Assembly: GCF_022458985.1 (NCBI RefSeq)
Contig: NC_061789.1
Coordinates: forward strand, 4,381,501-4,445,500
DNA from: Mugil cephalus
Taxonomy: Eukaryota > Chordata > Actinopteri > Mugiliformes > Mugilidae
DNA: 64,000 nt
Reading direction: 5' to 3'
Positions within the stretch are counted from its first letter, which is position 1. Each line of letters opens with the position of its first letter. A program made the position numbers and the translations under genes. The notes under the pieces are model-generated. The model was not told the origin of the DNA. It searched no databases and saw only the letters and a program-made list of their open reading frames with translations. Positions 12,340 to 24,886 of the stretch are shown piece after piece.

Positions 12340-14068
12340 TACCGTTTGAATATTAATACATGTGTCAAATCTTGAACCTGGAGCTCGAACACAGCTCGAA
12401 AAACTCTTCAGATTCCCGGGACGTCGTGGGCTTCAGCTACAAAAAAACAAAAACTAAACACAAACCACCACGGAAGCTGACCCACATCTGAACCTTAAAA
12501 CTTTAGGGATGTTGATCCAGTCCAGGCTGATGTGGGTGTTTGATGATGTAACTCTCATCCCTGCTCGTCTCCTTTCTATTCACGATGCAGCTTCTTTCTT
12601 TCTTCCTTTTTTTTTTTTTTTTTAATGATGATCAGTTAATGGATGCATTTAGCCCCTCGTTTCGCCGCTGCCTGCTGCACCACATTATAAATGATTGATC
12701 CGCCCCTTAACTTCCATCGTTAAAGTCTTTTCCCCTATCGCATGGAGGCATTAGCTGCTCCCTGGTATGTATGTGTTGACTGCGTTAAGTCGGACCAGTG
12801 GCGATAACCTCATTGCTCATAAATATCTTGTCAGGAGCTTGCGTTGCCGTCTCCTCTGAAGCACACGGGAGCATCGAATTACCCGCCGACGCTGGGGAGA
12901 CGAGCCCCCCCGCCGCCGTCCCCCTTCTCTTCTGTCCTTGGCTGTAATCTAGAAATATTGAGGCTTTCGACCGGCACTTAAGTATATTTAGTGCAGCGTT
13001 TTCTCAGAAAGCCGGGAAAGGACCCAAAAAGATGTTCTCAGAATGCACAAATTGGCCTTGATGGAAACACTGCCTTCGCTCGGCTGTCTGCTGGAGCGCT
13101 TGGTTTTTCTGCTGACTGGAGAAAAGTTGCAGTTTTTTTTATTTTTAAGCATTGAAGGCCAACATAATTAAATAAATAAATAAATAAAAAACTTTCTTGC
13201 ACTGTGAGATCTGTTGGACGGCTGCCACGATGCTGTCAGTGTTGGATCCCGTTAATAAATGGAGGGGGGGGAAGCTTTAGTGGGAGACGATCGTGGTCGG
13301 TTTGTGTTATCAGCTCTCTGAAGGGGTTGGGGGGGAGGGAGGGAAGGGGGAGGGAGTAGGGGTGAGTTTGTGCCTCGGAGCTTCTTTTTTCTCCTCTGAT
13401 TTGTCCTGAATTAATATTCAGACCTCGAGACATTAACATCAGTTCCCAAGTCCTTCAAGTTTTGAACATCTGCGCCCAGACTGGACGAGATAATTTCACG
13501 TCAAATCCCTCGTGGACGTTATCGCCTCCTCCTCCTCCTCCTCCTTCTTCTTCTATCTTGCACTTTCTCCTCCATTTGTGCATCTTCGTTTTAGGCAAAG
13601 CCAACGTTAGCATCCCACTGATAGTTAAATCATGCATGGATTATGTGCATTTTGTAGTTGGTCATCTGCATAGAATCTGACCTAATCCTGACGTCTAAAC
13701 TCCCTTTGTGGAACAGGAAGTGGCCGTTTCTGCTTTCCAGAAAAAATCTGTTGCAGAGATTGTAAAAGTTCCCCCCCGAGGATTGTGCCAGACATCATTT
13801 GTGTCTTAAAAGGAAGGACCATAAGGAGCCCTCCTCCCCACTTCTTCCTCTCTCCCTCTTTCCTCTTCAAATGCCAGCTCCGCTCTGCTGTTCCATATTG
13901 ACCACTTATCCCCAGCGTGTCGCCCCGTTTTCCACATATATTCCACAAGTATCACAGGAGACGGAGACAGACAGACTTTTTCCAGCAGCTTCACTCAAAA
14001 AAAACTGAATTCATGAATAAGATGAAGCAGTTTTGTGACGCTGTGATTTGATCTCTGATTGTTTACAG
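12340..14068. other. Probable ccdc134 5' UTR intron, mixed composition
   Basis: No coding exon is supported. The stretch 12640-13060 is of balanced, non-repetitive composition unlike the flanking repeats and could hold regulatory sequence. 13500-13545 is a (ctcctc)n-like pyrimidine tract. The only frames are low-complexity ones. Confidence 0.45.
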
Positions 14069-14107
14069 TGTTGAGAAGAAGCGCCTCTCTGCCGCCCCCT
14101 GCTGACC

Positions 14108-17100
14108 ATGCAGAGTCTGAGCGCCGTGCTCCTGGCGCTCGCCGCCGCCGCCGCCGCCTTCAGCTCGGCCGACTCCGACACGCACAGACCGAGACACGAC
14201 TCCAACCTGGAGATCTGTATCCTCCCGCTGCCAAAATGCGCAGACACGCCTGAGGATGTGAATGTGACGACTGAAGTGTGTGTGTGTCTGTGTGTGTTTG
14301 TGTGCGTCTGATGGCGAGGCGTGCTCATGAATGCGTTTCAGGGTGACAGATGGATGCGTGAGAGAGTTAACCCTCGTGCATCTCTGGCGTGTGTCTTCCT
14401 GAACTCCTCTCAATCAGACAAGCGGCTGTTTGAGACCAAGAGGAAAGATCAGCTGAACGCACTCAAGAATCTGGTGGAGCTGAATGACATCAACCAGCAG
14501 TACAAGATCATAGACATCATGCTCAAAGGCCTCTTCAAGGTAGGAAACGCATACAAATACATACACAATCAACATTACTGCTGCTAGAATTAATAAAATG
14601 AAAGACTTTGTTGGTCCAGGTTTGTAGCCCGTGAAGAAAATTGGTGAAAAGGTTGGAGGCATTTGAGAAACTTGAAATTTAAACTTATTTTACACTTTTT
14701 AGGCAAAGACAAGATATTTAATGTTAGCCAACGTTAACTTGATGTTAAATCTTTTGAAAAACCTTTCTCCCAGATAATAGTGTCACGTGTGTAACACAAC
14801 TAGTGTGAGAATATAATATTGCGTCTTAAGGATATTGTGCGTCCTTAAAGTTTCAGCACATTATTTTACTGTGTCCGTTTAAGTATCACGATAACATAAC
14901 ATCATGGCAGCAGAGTCATAATAACATCGTAAGTATCTCGATGTAATGTATTGTGACATATAACGTACGTTTGAGATAATGTTTAATTTTGACCCAAGTA
15001 TCATGATAATGTTGCGTCATGTCTTAAAGAAGAATCGTGATAATATTTTATATTGACTTTAATATCGCAAACATGTTGATTTGTCACTAAAATATCCAGA
15101 TATTATTGTGACTTAAATATCATGATATTATTCTATCGTAACTACAAACATAGTTAATATTGTGTAGTGATAATAATCCATCACGACATATAAATGGTAA
15201 TAATGTTGTATGCTGACCTAATTATTGTGACTTAAATATCGCGAAAATGTTGTATTGTCACTAAAATATCATGAAATTATTGTATCGTGACATTAATTAT
15301 ATTGATATATTGTCACTGAAATATCATAATGTTTGATTGTGACCTAAATATTGCGGTGATGTTGTATTATCATTAAAATGTCGTGATAATATTGTATCGT
15401 AACTTAATTATTACAATAATATTCTATTGTGACTATATAGTAATAACTTTATCACTAAAATATCATAACGTTTGATTGTGACTTAAATATTGCGATAATT
15501 ATGTATCATGACTTAATAATTACGATTATGTTGTATTGTCACGACAATATTGTGACAATATTGTATTGTGACTTAATTACTACGATAATGTCATGACTAT
15601 AAATACTGCGATATTATTATAAATATAATGTTGGATTGGAGCTTAACTATTACAATAATGATGTATCCTGACTTAAATATCACGATAATGTTGTATCGTA
15701 ACTTAATTATTGCAATAATATTCTATCGTGACTATAAATATATCGATAATATTGTCAATAAAATATTGTAATGCTCGATCGTCACTTAATTATTGCGATA
15801 ATCATGTATTGTCACTAAAATATCTTGTATCGTGACTATGAATATTGTGATAATATTGGAGCTAAAACATCATAATGTTCGATCGTCACTTAAATATCGC
15901 GATAATTTTCTTATCAGGACTTTAAATAGTGTTAATTTATCATATCGTGACTTAAGAATCATGATAATATTGTACTGTCACTAAAATATCGTGATAATTG
16001 TGACTCGTGCATCCCGAATGTATACGGTTAGTAATTTATTGTGACTTAAATATGTAATTAATTAATATGTTATTTATTAACTGTCATGCGGTTTAATTAT
16101 TCCGCTGTCAGTCCTTAGCCCCGTGGTGTTTGCAGCCCAGCAGAGAACCTAAAGCTTCAAATCCACTGATCACATTCATCAACATGTTTTCTGGCTTTGC
16201 CCTGAATGTTAATTCAGACCGAGGGCCGCTCGCCTTCGCTCGACCGACAGCTTTGATTTACAGTATCACCCAGCGGACTGAAACCCGTGGATCCGCGCGC
16301 CTCTCAAGGACGACCACCATCATCAACCGTCCGTGGATGAAAAACACCGTCAGCGCTAACACGCCGCTCTTTGTGTTACAGTGTTTGTATCTCCTCCATA
16401 TAACGTCCCCACAGACACTGCGCTGTCTGCAGTCTGAGTGGATGGAAAGTGGTGTGTGAAACATCTCACCCACGAAGCCGCTGTGGTGGTCGTGGAGCCT
16501 TCGTCTCGTTCGCCCATATTTCACAGTTCAGGGTAGATTAAAGTTTTGAGCTCTGTCTCTGTTTGTTTCTTCCTCGAGGTGTTGGAGGACTCCAGACAGA
16601 TCCTGGTGGCGGCCAACATGCAGCCTGATGACCCCTTCCCCATGGACGATAAGATCAAAGAAGGTCTGCGTTTCCTTTTTTTCTTTAATCTCTTAATTTC
16701 ACACCTTGTTTGCGTCTCCTCCGCCTCTGGCTGCTTTCTCCTGATCTCTGTTCCTGATCTAAGTTGGATTCTACTTCCTCTCTAACGTGTTTCTGAATCT
16801 GTTCAGACTTTGCATCAATCTGATCGCCTGTTAAAATGCAGTTTTGCACGCGTCAGTCAGATGAACCCGCCGGTTTCCTCTTTTTCCTCCTCCTTCCTGC
16901 AGCTTATTCCCACGTGGTGGAGAACACGGCGTTCTTCGGCGACGTGGCGCTGCGTTTCCCTCGCATCGTCCACCACTACTACGACCGCAACTCCGACTGG
17001 GGCGGCCTGCTGCGCTGGGGCTTACACTTCTGTAACCAGACGGGGGTTTTCACCGGAGGAGCCCACCAACATGTCCTCACACTCGTAAGACCACACACAG

Positions 17101-18367
17101 ACACACACTATCCTCGTTATCCCCGTTAAGTAGGGACCCTCTACCTACTATATGTGTTCTATATTAAACTCTGCCTACTGTTATTTATAAATACACATGA
17201 TTATTGTCATTATTTCAGTCAGTATTAAGCTTTTCAAACATTGCACAGGTTCAGATATTCATGTTTTTTAAATTTCAAACATGTGCAACAGTAGAGTGGC
17301 TGTGCAACTGCTGTAAACATACACATACGTACATACGTGGGATTTCACCTGGGGACTGAATAGGGTCACGGACCCCCCGTTTAAGACCTAGAGCTGGAAC
17401 AAGAGGTTTTATATTGCTTGGAAAGAGCAATGTTTAAGAGTTAATGTGGACTGATAAAATAGTATGAAAATAGATCCCTCTTCAAACTTGCAAAGCTCAG
17501 TTTACTTTTATTTTGAAAGGACTCACTTATTGTGAAATTCAAGACAGATACCAGTGCTGATATATGTCCAGGCTGGTTACACCAGCACAGAATCCTTGTA
17601 TGCTTTTCCTTTTTATTGCATTAATATAATCTAAAGATTTTTAGAAATTAATAGAAATCCATTTTTTATTTTTTTTTGCATGAGATTAAAGTGAAATGAA
17701 ACTGCGAGGTGATTCAGAGCACGGTGACCTACGGGTCACAGAGTCAATTTAAAGGATTTTCAGCTCCTTTCCAGTTTCTCGCCGGTCCTCTGGTTTTTTG
17801 ATGTACGGTGGCCTTTTGAAAACGGCAGCCCCTCGGTTTTTAAATGCGCAGGTTAATGAAGTAAACTCCTGCCGCAGGATTAATCTGTGACCTTAGCAAT
17901 GTGCCAAGAGGATTATATAGTGGATTAATTCTCAGAATCGAAGCAGCAGACGCTCCAAGTCTACATTCAGTCCAACGCTTGAGTCCCTAATAATAAAAAT
18001 AATAATAATAATAATAAAATTGTGATGTTTTTGAGCTGTAGATGTGAGTGATGCAACATTTTCATCCCTTGTCTCTTTCTGTCAGATGTCACAGGAGCTG
18101 GGAATAACGGAGAAATCCCCAGACTTTATAAACCCGTACCGCACAGAGAGAGACGATGTGAGTAAACAAATAAAATAAAAAAAACGCCATCTGATTCCCA
18201 CCGTAGATACCTCGCTTCAGCCCCTCTCGTCCCTTCTTCAGGTGCTCCACACGGCCGAGGCTTTCCAGAAGATCCTGAGGGAGGAGGAGAAGAGGCGGAG
18301 GAAGGAGGAGAAGAGGAAAGAGATCAGGAAAGGCCCTCGCATCTCTCGCTCTCGCACCGAGCTATAG
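14108..18367 (+). CDS. ccdc134: ccdc134, coiled-coil domain-containing protein 134 (secreted/ER resident)
   Basis: Six coding exons: 14108-14216, 14418-14539, 16579-16663, 16903-17084, 18086-18157 and 18242-18367 (stop TAG 18365-18367). All junctions are GT-AG with consistent phase, giving 231 residues (human 229). The order is an N-terminal signal peptide (about 1-22, Leu/Ala-rich); a helical region with [19 protein letters not shown]; a conserved core ([20 protein letters not shown], then FCNQTGVF); and a very basic/acidic C-terminal helix ([20 protein letters not shown]) ending SRTEL. Human ends QSEL; both tails resemble ER-retrieval signals. CCDC134 is described as a secreted/ER glycoprotein affecting MAPK signalling and tied to osteogenesis imperfecta in human. 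The start is set by the signal peptide. Exon 1 may be preceded by a non-coding exon near 11640-11729. Confidence 0.96.
14800..16015 (+). repeat. Degenerate AT-rich tandem repeat in ccdc134 intron 2
   Basis: Roughly 1.2 kb is made of diverged copies of a motif like atcgtgataatattgtattg followed by tgacttaaatatt, with an irregular period of about 40 bp. Copies recur at least 20 times with substitutions and length changes, so it is an old satellite-like expansion. Related tatcgtgata motifs occur near 60040-60122 in triobp. Confidence 0.85.
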
Positions 18368-19200
18368 CGCCGCAGCGTCCGGCCGCGGGAGGAGAAACGG
18401 GCTGACGAGGTCCACGCTGAGGAGGAGGCTGGACCCGAACACACTCTGATGACAGAACATTAAAACGCTGCCGTCACCTGGTGCTCTGCTGAAAAAAACG
18501 AGAAAGAGCGACCTCGACAAAATTTAAGAGGAGGGTCCGACTTGAAATCGCTGCGCGGGGAACGGTGTTTTATGATTTGGAAAGGTGGTGTCGTCTCTGG
18601 GGGAGGAAATAAAAAAACAAAACAAAAAAAACAAAAAACAAAAGGGAAACCGAGGGAGACTTTTTTGATAAGGATGAAAAACTGAACTTTGGAATATAGT
18701 TGCTTTTAGTATAATCAATTTTCTTCTAAACTATCGTGTCTGGTCTAGATTTAACGTGTCTTCATGTGCTTAAAAACGGTTGCAGGATAGAAATCGTCCA
18801 TTTAGTTGGTGGGTGAATTTCTAAAGGGATGTTTTAGGCTTTCGTCGCTCCTCACAATTTATTTTCCTTTTTACATATTGGCAATCTTTCCAAAACCACT
18901 ATTCCCCCTTTTATTCTTGTCGTCACACTAATTAATTAATGAATTAATAGGACAAATACAGTATGTGCCCTTTCCTCCTGCAGCCCCCGTGTCTTTGTTA
19001 ATTTTATTATAATCTTTGCTGGAAATTGACATATTTAGATCTACGGAACTGAGATTGATGTAATTTTAAAAATAAAGTATCATGACTGTTATCAGAAATA
19101 TAAATATATATATATATATGTATATCCAGAGGAAGAAAATCACTGCTGCAGAATGAACAAGCCATTTTGTTAATGAAATAAAGTGACTCTGATAATTACG
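18368..19200 (+). terminator. ccdc134: ccdc134 3' UTR with polyadenylation signals
   Basis: Non-coding DNA follows the stop. AATAAA signals stand at 19071-19076 and 19177-19182; either could end the transcript. The second is only about 200 bp before the start codon of the next gene. Confidence 0.55.
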
Positions 19201-19386
19201 TGTAGTTTTTTTGGTTTGTTTTTTAGTTTAGCCAACAGAGGGCGACCGAGACAGACTTTAGTGGAGATAGAAAACATAAAAAAAAAAAAAAAAAAGAGGG
19301 TCCAAAGTTTATGTTCGGCCTCGGCTCGACTTTCTCTTTAGGCTGAAGATGAACGCTTGAAAACAGAGGAGACAACGACGAGAAAT

Positions 19387-22380
19387 ATGTCTACTAACCT
19401 GGACACGGGTAAGAAAACGTCTCCATGGCCTTTTAAACTGTTGCAAGTCAGAAGTTAGACGAGTGATGAAAGTATTTAAGCGTTTGACTTTTGTCAAACT
19501 CTCAGTATAGAGCTCAACCAGCCGCAGTGTCGGTGTTATACGTGGATATATTTATTCAGACGTCTAACCGTCGGTAGAGCTTAGCAACAGTAGCCTAGCA
19601 ACTGAACTGTTGAATTTTCGTTTCTATGCAACCGTTGTCGAACGTTAGCAACATGCTAATGTCAAAGTAGCTTTGGCTGCTCATATATAAAAACTACGTG
19701 ATTACAGAGTGACGTTTGACAATAAAGCGTGACCTCTGCTGTTTGACCTTTGATATTTAGCTTTAGATACGTTACCGGTGGATCAATATTAGCGTTATAA
19801 GCGGTTAATGCTAGCTACTTAGCTATAAACAAATAGGTTGGCTGAGGGATTAGCTCGCCGATAATAAATAAATTAGTTTACAAAGCGTTGTTTAGGATTA
19901 AAGCGTGATATCTGGGGTTTGGCTTTTGACGTTTTATCTATAAGTATTTGTTATAAATGGGTAAGCTACTAATTAATTGATTTGTTTTTGTTGTTAAATG
20001 TTAGCTACATGCTAATACCATAACAAGTTAGTGTTGTAGCTGTTTTGCCAACTAATAAATGTTATTTAGGAGTGAAACGTGACCCCTGCATTTGACTTTT
20101 GATGTTCAGCCTCATATGTTTCATGTCACTGGGAAGTTATAAGTGGATAACGCTAGTTACCTCCATAGCTGAACATAAATAGATTAGCTGCATAGAGCTG
20201 GCGTTTCAGATTTAAACATGATCTCATTTCACTTATTCAGTTCAGCTTTAGATGTTATATTAATAGTATAAGTTGATAATGCTAGGTATTTCCTGAGCTA
20301 ACCTGTTGATGTTTTGTTTATGTGCTGAAGCTTCATGAAGCCGAGTTAACAAGGCTTCTATTGTGTTTTTGAACAACAGAGTGAAGACAATTGCAGCCTT
20401 TCAGTAAATGAAGGGTTCAGTGGTTTGTAGTGACCTCAGTCATTCACTATCTCTGTTGTTTTTCTTCCATCAGAGGAAGAGGAGCCTGTGGACATGGAGG
20501 CGGAGGATAATGGAGGCCACTCTGAAACCAGATGGGGTGAAGAACTCAGACTGGTCCTCGTCGGAAAGACCGGATCTGGCAAGAGCGCGTCTGGAAACAC
20601 CATCCTGGGCCGTAGGCAGTTCCTGTCGCAGATCAGCGCCAGCTCCGTCACCCAGACCTGCGAGCTCGGGAGTGTTGAGCTAACCGAGGAAGAGGAAGAG
20701 GAGGAGGAAGGAGCGGCCGTCGCGTGGCGCATGAAGATGAGGAAAGTCACAGTGGTCGACATGCCTGGTTTTGGGGACACTCACCTCAGCGTGGAGCAGA
20801 TTCATGCAGAAATAGCTAAATGTGTGTCTCTGTCAGCTCCGGGTCCACACGCTTTCCTCCTGGTGGTGCCTATAGGACGATATACAGACTCCGAGGACCA
20901 GGCTGTCTGCGAGCTGTCCAAGATATTTGGGGAGGAGGCTGTCTGTAATCACACAGTGGTTCTTTTTACCAGGGGCGATGACCTGGAGGACACAGGGATC
21001 GAAGAGTATCTGAGGGAGACGTCACCTCCTGGGCTCAGGGCTCTGATCGCCAGGTGTGGTGGTCGGTACCATGCACTCAACAACAAAGACCCCGGGAACT
21101 CGGCGCAGGTTAAAGAGCTCTTGATGAAAGTGGACGAGATGGTGAAGGAGAATAATAGAGGGTTTTATACTAATGACATGTTTTTAGAGGCAGAGGCTGC
21201 AATCAGGGACGAGCAGAAAAGGATGCTGAGGGAGCGGGGGCAAGCGGAGGGCGAGGAAAACGAAGGAAGTGAGAGCAGAGCGGAAGAACAGGCCGGCCTG
21301 GTGAAGAGAAGAAAGTGTGACAGAGCAGGAGGAAGTGAAAGCAGGAGGGAGTTTGACACAGGAGCTGAAGAGGAGTTTAGGGTGGAGAGATGGACGGAGG
21401 AGAGCAGAGGGAATCCTTTCAGCACCCTGAGGGAGCAGTTCAGAGTTCGGCGGCGGGGCGGCAGCAGCAGGGCGGTCGGCAGGCGTCAGTCTCTCCGGTC
21501 GTCCCTGAGTCGCCTACGAAGGGAGGCGGCGCTCTCCGCTAAGGTGCTGGAGAGAGTTAAGATCCTGGTGGCCGCCGGAGCCACGGGCCTCGCCGTCGGG
21601 GCGGTGTTTGGAGCGGCTGCCCCTTTGGCGGCGGCGGCCGGGGCGTCCCTGATGGGCAACTCGGTCGGTTTCGCCGCCGGTCAGCTCGCCGGGATGTCCG
21701 TGGCGGGAGGCACCGGCGTGGGGAAGGCCGTCGGGGCCATCGTGGCGGCGGCCTCTGGGAAAACGGCCGTGGCTCTCGGGGCAGCGACGGGCGGAGTCCT
21801 GGGTGGATCTGTGGGAGCTGTCGCCGGTGCTGAGGCTGAAAGCCCTGGGGAGGGCGCTCTAGATGCGCTCGGGCAGGTTGGTCTGATAGGAGCATCGGCT
21901 GTGGGGGTGGCGGCAGGTGTGGGAGGTGCCCTGGGAGCTGGTGCCGCCTTGGGTGCAGCTCTGGAGGGAGGAGCGTTAAGCACGGCAGCTCTTAGTGGAG
22001 GCGAAGCTGCAGCCGCAGGAGCAGCCACCGCTTCTGTAGCTTCAGCAGCAGGGCAGCAAGCGGTGGCTGTCGGCGCCGGGGCGCCTCAGTGCGCTGCAGC
22101 CTTAGCTCAGGAGGTCGCTGCTGGGTCGGCCTGTGGCGTAACAGGACCCAGCGTGGCGTCTGTAGCCACCAGTGTTGCATCATCACACCACTGGGGCACC
22201 GTCGCTACGACAACACGCATCCTGAACGCGGTGGCCGAGATCGGCAAAGCCGCAGCAGGCATCGCCTTGGCTGGAGGGCTGGTGGTGAAGGTGGTGAAAG
22301 AGAGAGTGAGAAGCGGCGCAGGGACAACAGAGGCCGGTTTCTCAGAGAGGAGGTCTTATGAAATCTACTGGAACAAATAA
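19387..22380 (+). CDS. GIMAP (AIG1-type) GTPase with long Gly/Ala-rich hydrophobic C-terminal half
   Basis: Two exons fit: 19387-19408 (MSTNLDT plus one base; donor gtaaga) and 20474-22380 (acceptor ccatcag), giving 642 residues starting [19 protein letters not shown]. The exon-2 frame has no early ATG before 20494, so the small first exon is preferred. The AIG1 GTPase domain is whole: P-loop GKTGSGKS (residues 39-46), G3 DMPGFGD (from 103), G4 TRGDD (173-177) and a G5-like HALNNK (from 207). Next come a charged Glu/Arg-rich region (about 235-330), an Arg-rich stretch ([17 protein letters not shown]), and about 240 residues (about 372-614) almost entirely Gly, Ala, Val and Ser with glycine-zipper spacing. 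The tail after it is basic (KVVKERVR). GIMAPs are vertebrate immune-cell GTPases that sit on organelle membranes and lipid droplets and control lymphocyte survival; here the C-terminal half probably inserts into or packs on membrane (inference). The gene is not part of the human locus. I cannot assign a GIMAP number. Confidence 0.9.
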
Positions 22381-23507
22381 ATAGAGGGGTGAATGAGATC
22401 GTATTTGCATTCTGGTTTTATTTACCCTCTGAAATATAAACTACACAGCCAGCGGGCAGTAATATAACACAGACTTGGGTTTCCTGCAAAGCCGGAATGA
22501 AAGGAAAAGGCGACTTTTTGGAGGATTACGAATAAGCTCGGTGACATTTGCTGTTCTGTGCGGGATGATTGAAAAAGGATATTGGGTGCACAGCGTTTGC
22601 TTTATTTGTTGTTTTCAGACACGTTTTGATCAAAATCAAATGCTATAAGGGCAGAAGAGCTGCACATCTGAAAGAAAACACTAGAAAAACTTCACACATT
22701 TTACTTCTAGAAATGTTGTTGTTGTTTCATCTCAACTTTATTTCTTTTATTTTATTTTTGACGATTAATCACAGCAATAAATGCAAAATAAGCTCAATTG
22801 TGCAGCACAGTTAAATATTTGCCGTAGTTTTTTTTTGGTAGAAACTGAAAATGCTTTTGATTCAGCCTGATCCGTTATTATTATTATGATTATTATTATT
22901 ATTATTATGATAATCCATGCAGTTCTTCTTCATCTCTCTGAATGAGTGGAGGCCGTTGTGAAAGAGCAGCGAACAAGAACGTGCTTCAAGTTTATCAAAA
23001 ATGAACAAAACCACAGAATCATCAATGTGCTTCGTAAGCTTGTTTTTGAAGGTTTTTCCTCTTGTAAACACTAGTGGGTGGTTGTGTTACGTCACTTCAC
23101 ATTTTGTAATCCGTAAACAAGGAAATAGTTTTGCGGTTAATGTGTCAACACAGGCTGATTCTTGGATGAAACGATCAATAAATAAAAAAAAAAAAACATT
23201 GAAAAACACTGATTGTCTTTGTCAATAAATTTAGACAGTTTATTCATTAACTCTTTTCCCACTATAACACGTGTGTTAGGACCAAATAACACATGAGAGG
23301 TGTGTTTTTGTTTCTTACATGTTTATTTAAATCACATTAAACAGCTTCAAATACTTCTAGTGAAGTTAGAACACATGCTTTTTGATGACTGACAAAATTA
23401 TAGAGATCCTGTTCTTTTTATATATATTAATTATGTTTATTTACAATTATTGTTGTGATCAGTTAATTTAATTCCATTTTAAACCATTTAATTAAACAAA
23501 GGTTTAA
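22381..23507. other. 3' UTR of the GIMAP-like gene and spacer
   Basis: An aataaa overlaps the region just after the stop and another lies near 22776. A (tta)n microsatellite is at 22872-22912. Otherwise no gene is seen. Confidence 0.5.
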
Positions 23508-24350
23508 TATACACTGCTTGGTTTTGACAAGAAGCTTCTGTAATGTCACAAAATTTATTTCCATCCAGTGTTGCATTCATGTTTCACTAATATCTTGTAT
23601 TGCCGATGTTCGAGTCTGACCACTGCACAAAGTCTTCTCCAGCACATGAGGTGCTCAATGGGGTTCAGGTCTGGACTCTGTAGTGGCCAATCCACCCACG
23701 CTGAACCACTCTTTAACTATTTGAGCCCCATGAATCCAGGTATAATCATGTTGGAATACGACCGTGGCATCAGGGAAGAAAACTGATGGAATAACATGGT
23801 CATTCACTATATTCAGGTATCAGCTGACCTCATTCTTTGGGCATAATGTTGCTGAACCTGGACCTGAGCAACTGCAGCAACCCCAGATCACAGGCCGGTA
23901 CAGTAGACACCAGGCACGATTTTTATGCTCCTTAGCAAATTGAAGCCTTTTTTCCCGGTTAGCGTCACTGATTAGTGGTTTTCTTAAGGTTGCACGGCTG
24001 TTTAGTGCCAATCCCTTGAGCTCCATTTGCACTACACGTGTAAATGCTCTTACTTTCACTATTAAACATTGAGTTCTACTGTTGTTTTTCTTCCATTTGA
24101 TTTCACCAAGTCAACCAATATTTTTTCCAACCACATGAAGACGATGTTTTCCCATTATCCTTCCAGTTTTTAATAATGCAGCGTTGGACAGTTCTTAACC
24201 TTATTTTAGTAGTTTCTTCTTCAATCTTCTTACATGTTAGTTTTTTTTCCTTGATGCCAAAGATTTGGCACTTCTCAAACAGACTTAACGTATTTTCCAC
24301 GTGGTTGTTTAAGAAATGATACCTCTTCGCTTAGTTGAATCCTGTGTACT
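23508..24350 (-). mobile_element. Tc1-like transposon relic, family B, transposase on minus strand
   Basis: The left end has the terminal motif tacactgcttgg (from about 23512) known from fish Tc1-like elements. Minus-strand frames keep transposase pieces in the right order from 24300 down: an N-terminal DNA-binding part (KCQIFGIKEK, then RTVQRCIIKNWKDNGKTSSS), then ALRKPLISDANREKRLQFAKE-like sequence (read as LRKPLISDANREKRLQFAKE), then C-terminal matches near 23600-23780 (DNA words such as atggggttcaggtctggact). The middle is shortened and the frames are interrupted several times, so it is dead. It is a separate family from the relics at 6859, 32772 and 62850. Confidence 0.88.
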
Positions 24351-24479
24351 AGTTATTTATAATACAGTTCAAACGGGTTTTAATGGACGTGCCTTCAGAA
24401 TAACATCACACTTGTTGCCCTCGTGTCGTTTTTTCCGCGCTGCTAAAAGCGTCCCTGATGATGTCGTCTTCTTTTCATG

Positions 24480-24886
24480 AAGACAGGGGGCTCGGTTTAT
24501 TCAAATGACACAGAAGCTTCTGATGCGTGACGTACTATCAGACCACAGCGAATACGCGCCTCCCATTGGCCGACGCCGACTGGTCTCATGACGAGAACGG
24601 CCCTCCGGCAGCCAATCAGATCGCGTCTTGGCCCACCGAGTCTGTTTGGGAATGACGTAAGGAGCGTCAAGCAAAATGGCGTCGCCTTAAACACAAATCT
24701 GTGTGAATGGGTTTATTGATGTAGAAGTCGGCCTCGGTCGAGGTTGTAAGTGTTTGTTTTTGCGGTCGCTCCGGAATAAAGGCGCGTTTAAAGAGCAGAT
24801 AAGCCCGTTTGAGGCGTTTCCCGAGCGGCTCGGCTCGGTTTTCCCCCTTCGGTGACAGCCGGAGAGGCGAGCCGCTGACAGACAGG
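24480..24886 (+). promoter_or_regulatory. srebf2: srebf2 promoter and 5' UTR
   Basis: GC-rich sequence upstream of the srebf2 ATG carries an inverted CCAAT box (ATTGG, 24565-24569) and a forward one (CCAAT, 24612-24616) 47 bp apart, plus TGACGTA CRE-like words near 24527 and 24652. Mammalian SREBF2 promoters use NF-Y (CCAAT) with an SRE for self-activation. I do not see a clear SRE here. Confidence 0.6.

Noticed and set aside
16130-16459. 109-codon frame in ccdc134 intron 2
   Set aside because: It would not join in phase to the flanking exons, and exons 2 and 3 already join to match human CCDC134 without it.
20488-20490. Start of the GIMAP-like protein at 20488
   Set aside because: The codon is GTG, not ATG. 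A small 5' exon (19387-19408) gives a proper ATG with matching splice phase.
21557-22028. Long open frames on the minus strand opposite the GIMAP-like C-terminal half
   Set aside because: They are Pro/Arg/Ala-rich shadows of a GC-rich Gly/Ala coding exon.
24103-24300. Tc1 frame on the minus strand as a live transposase gene
   Set aside because: The element has several breaks, an internal deletion and a decayed end; it is a fossil.
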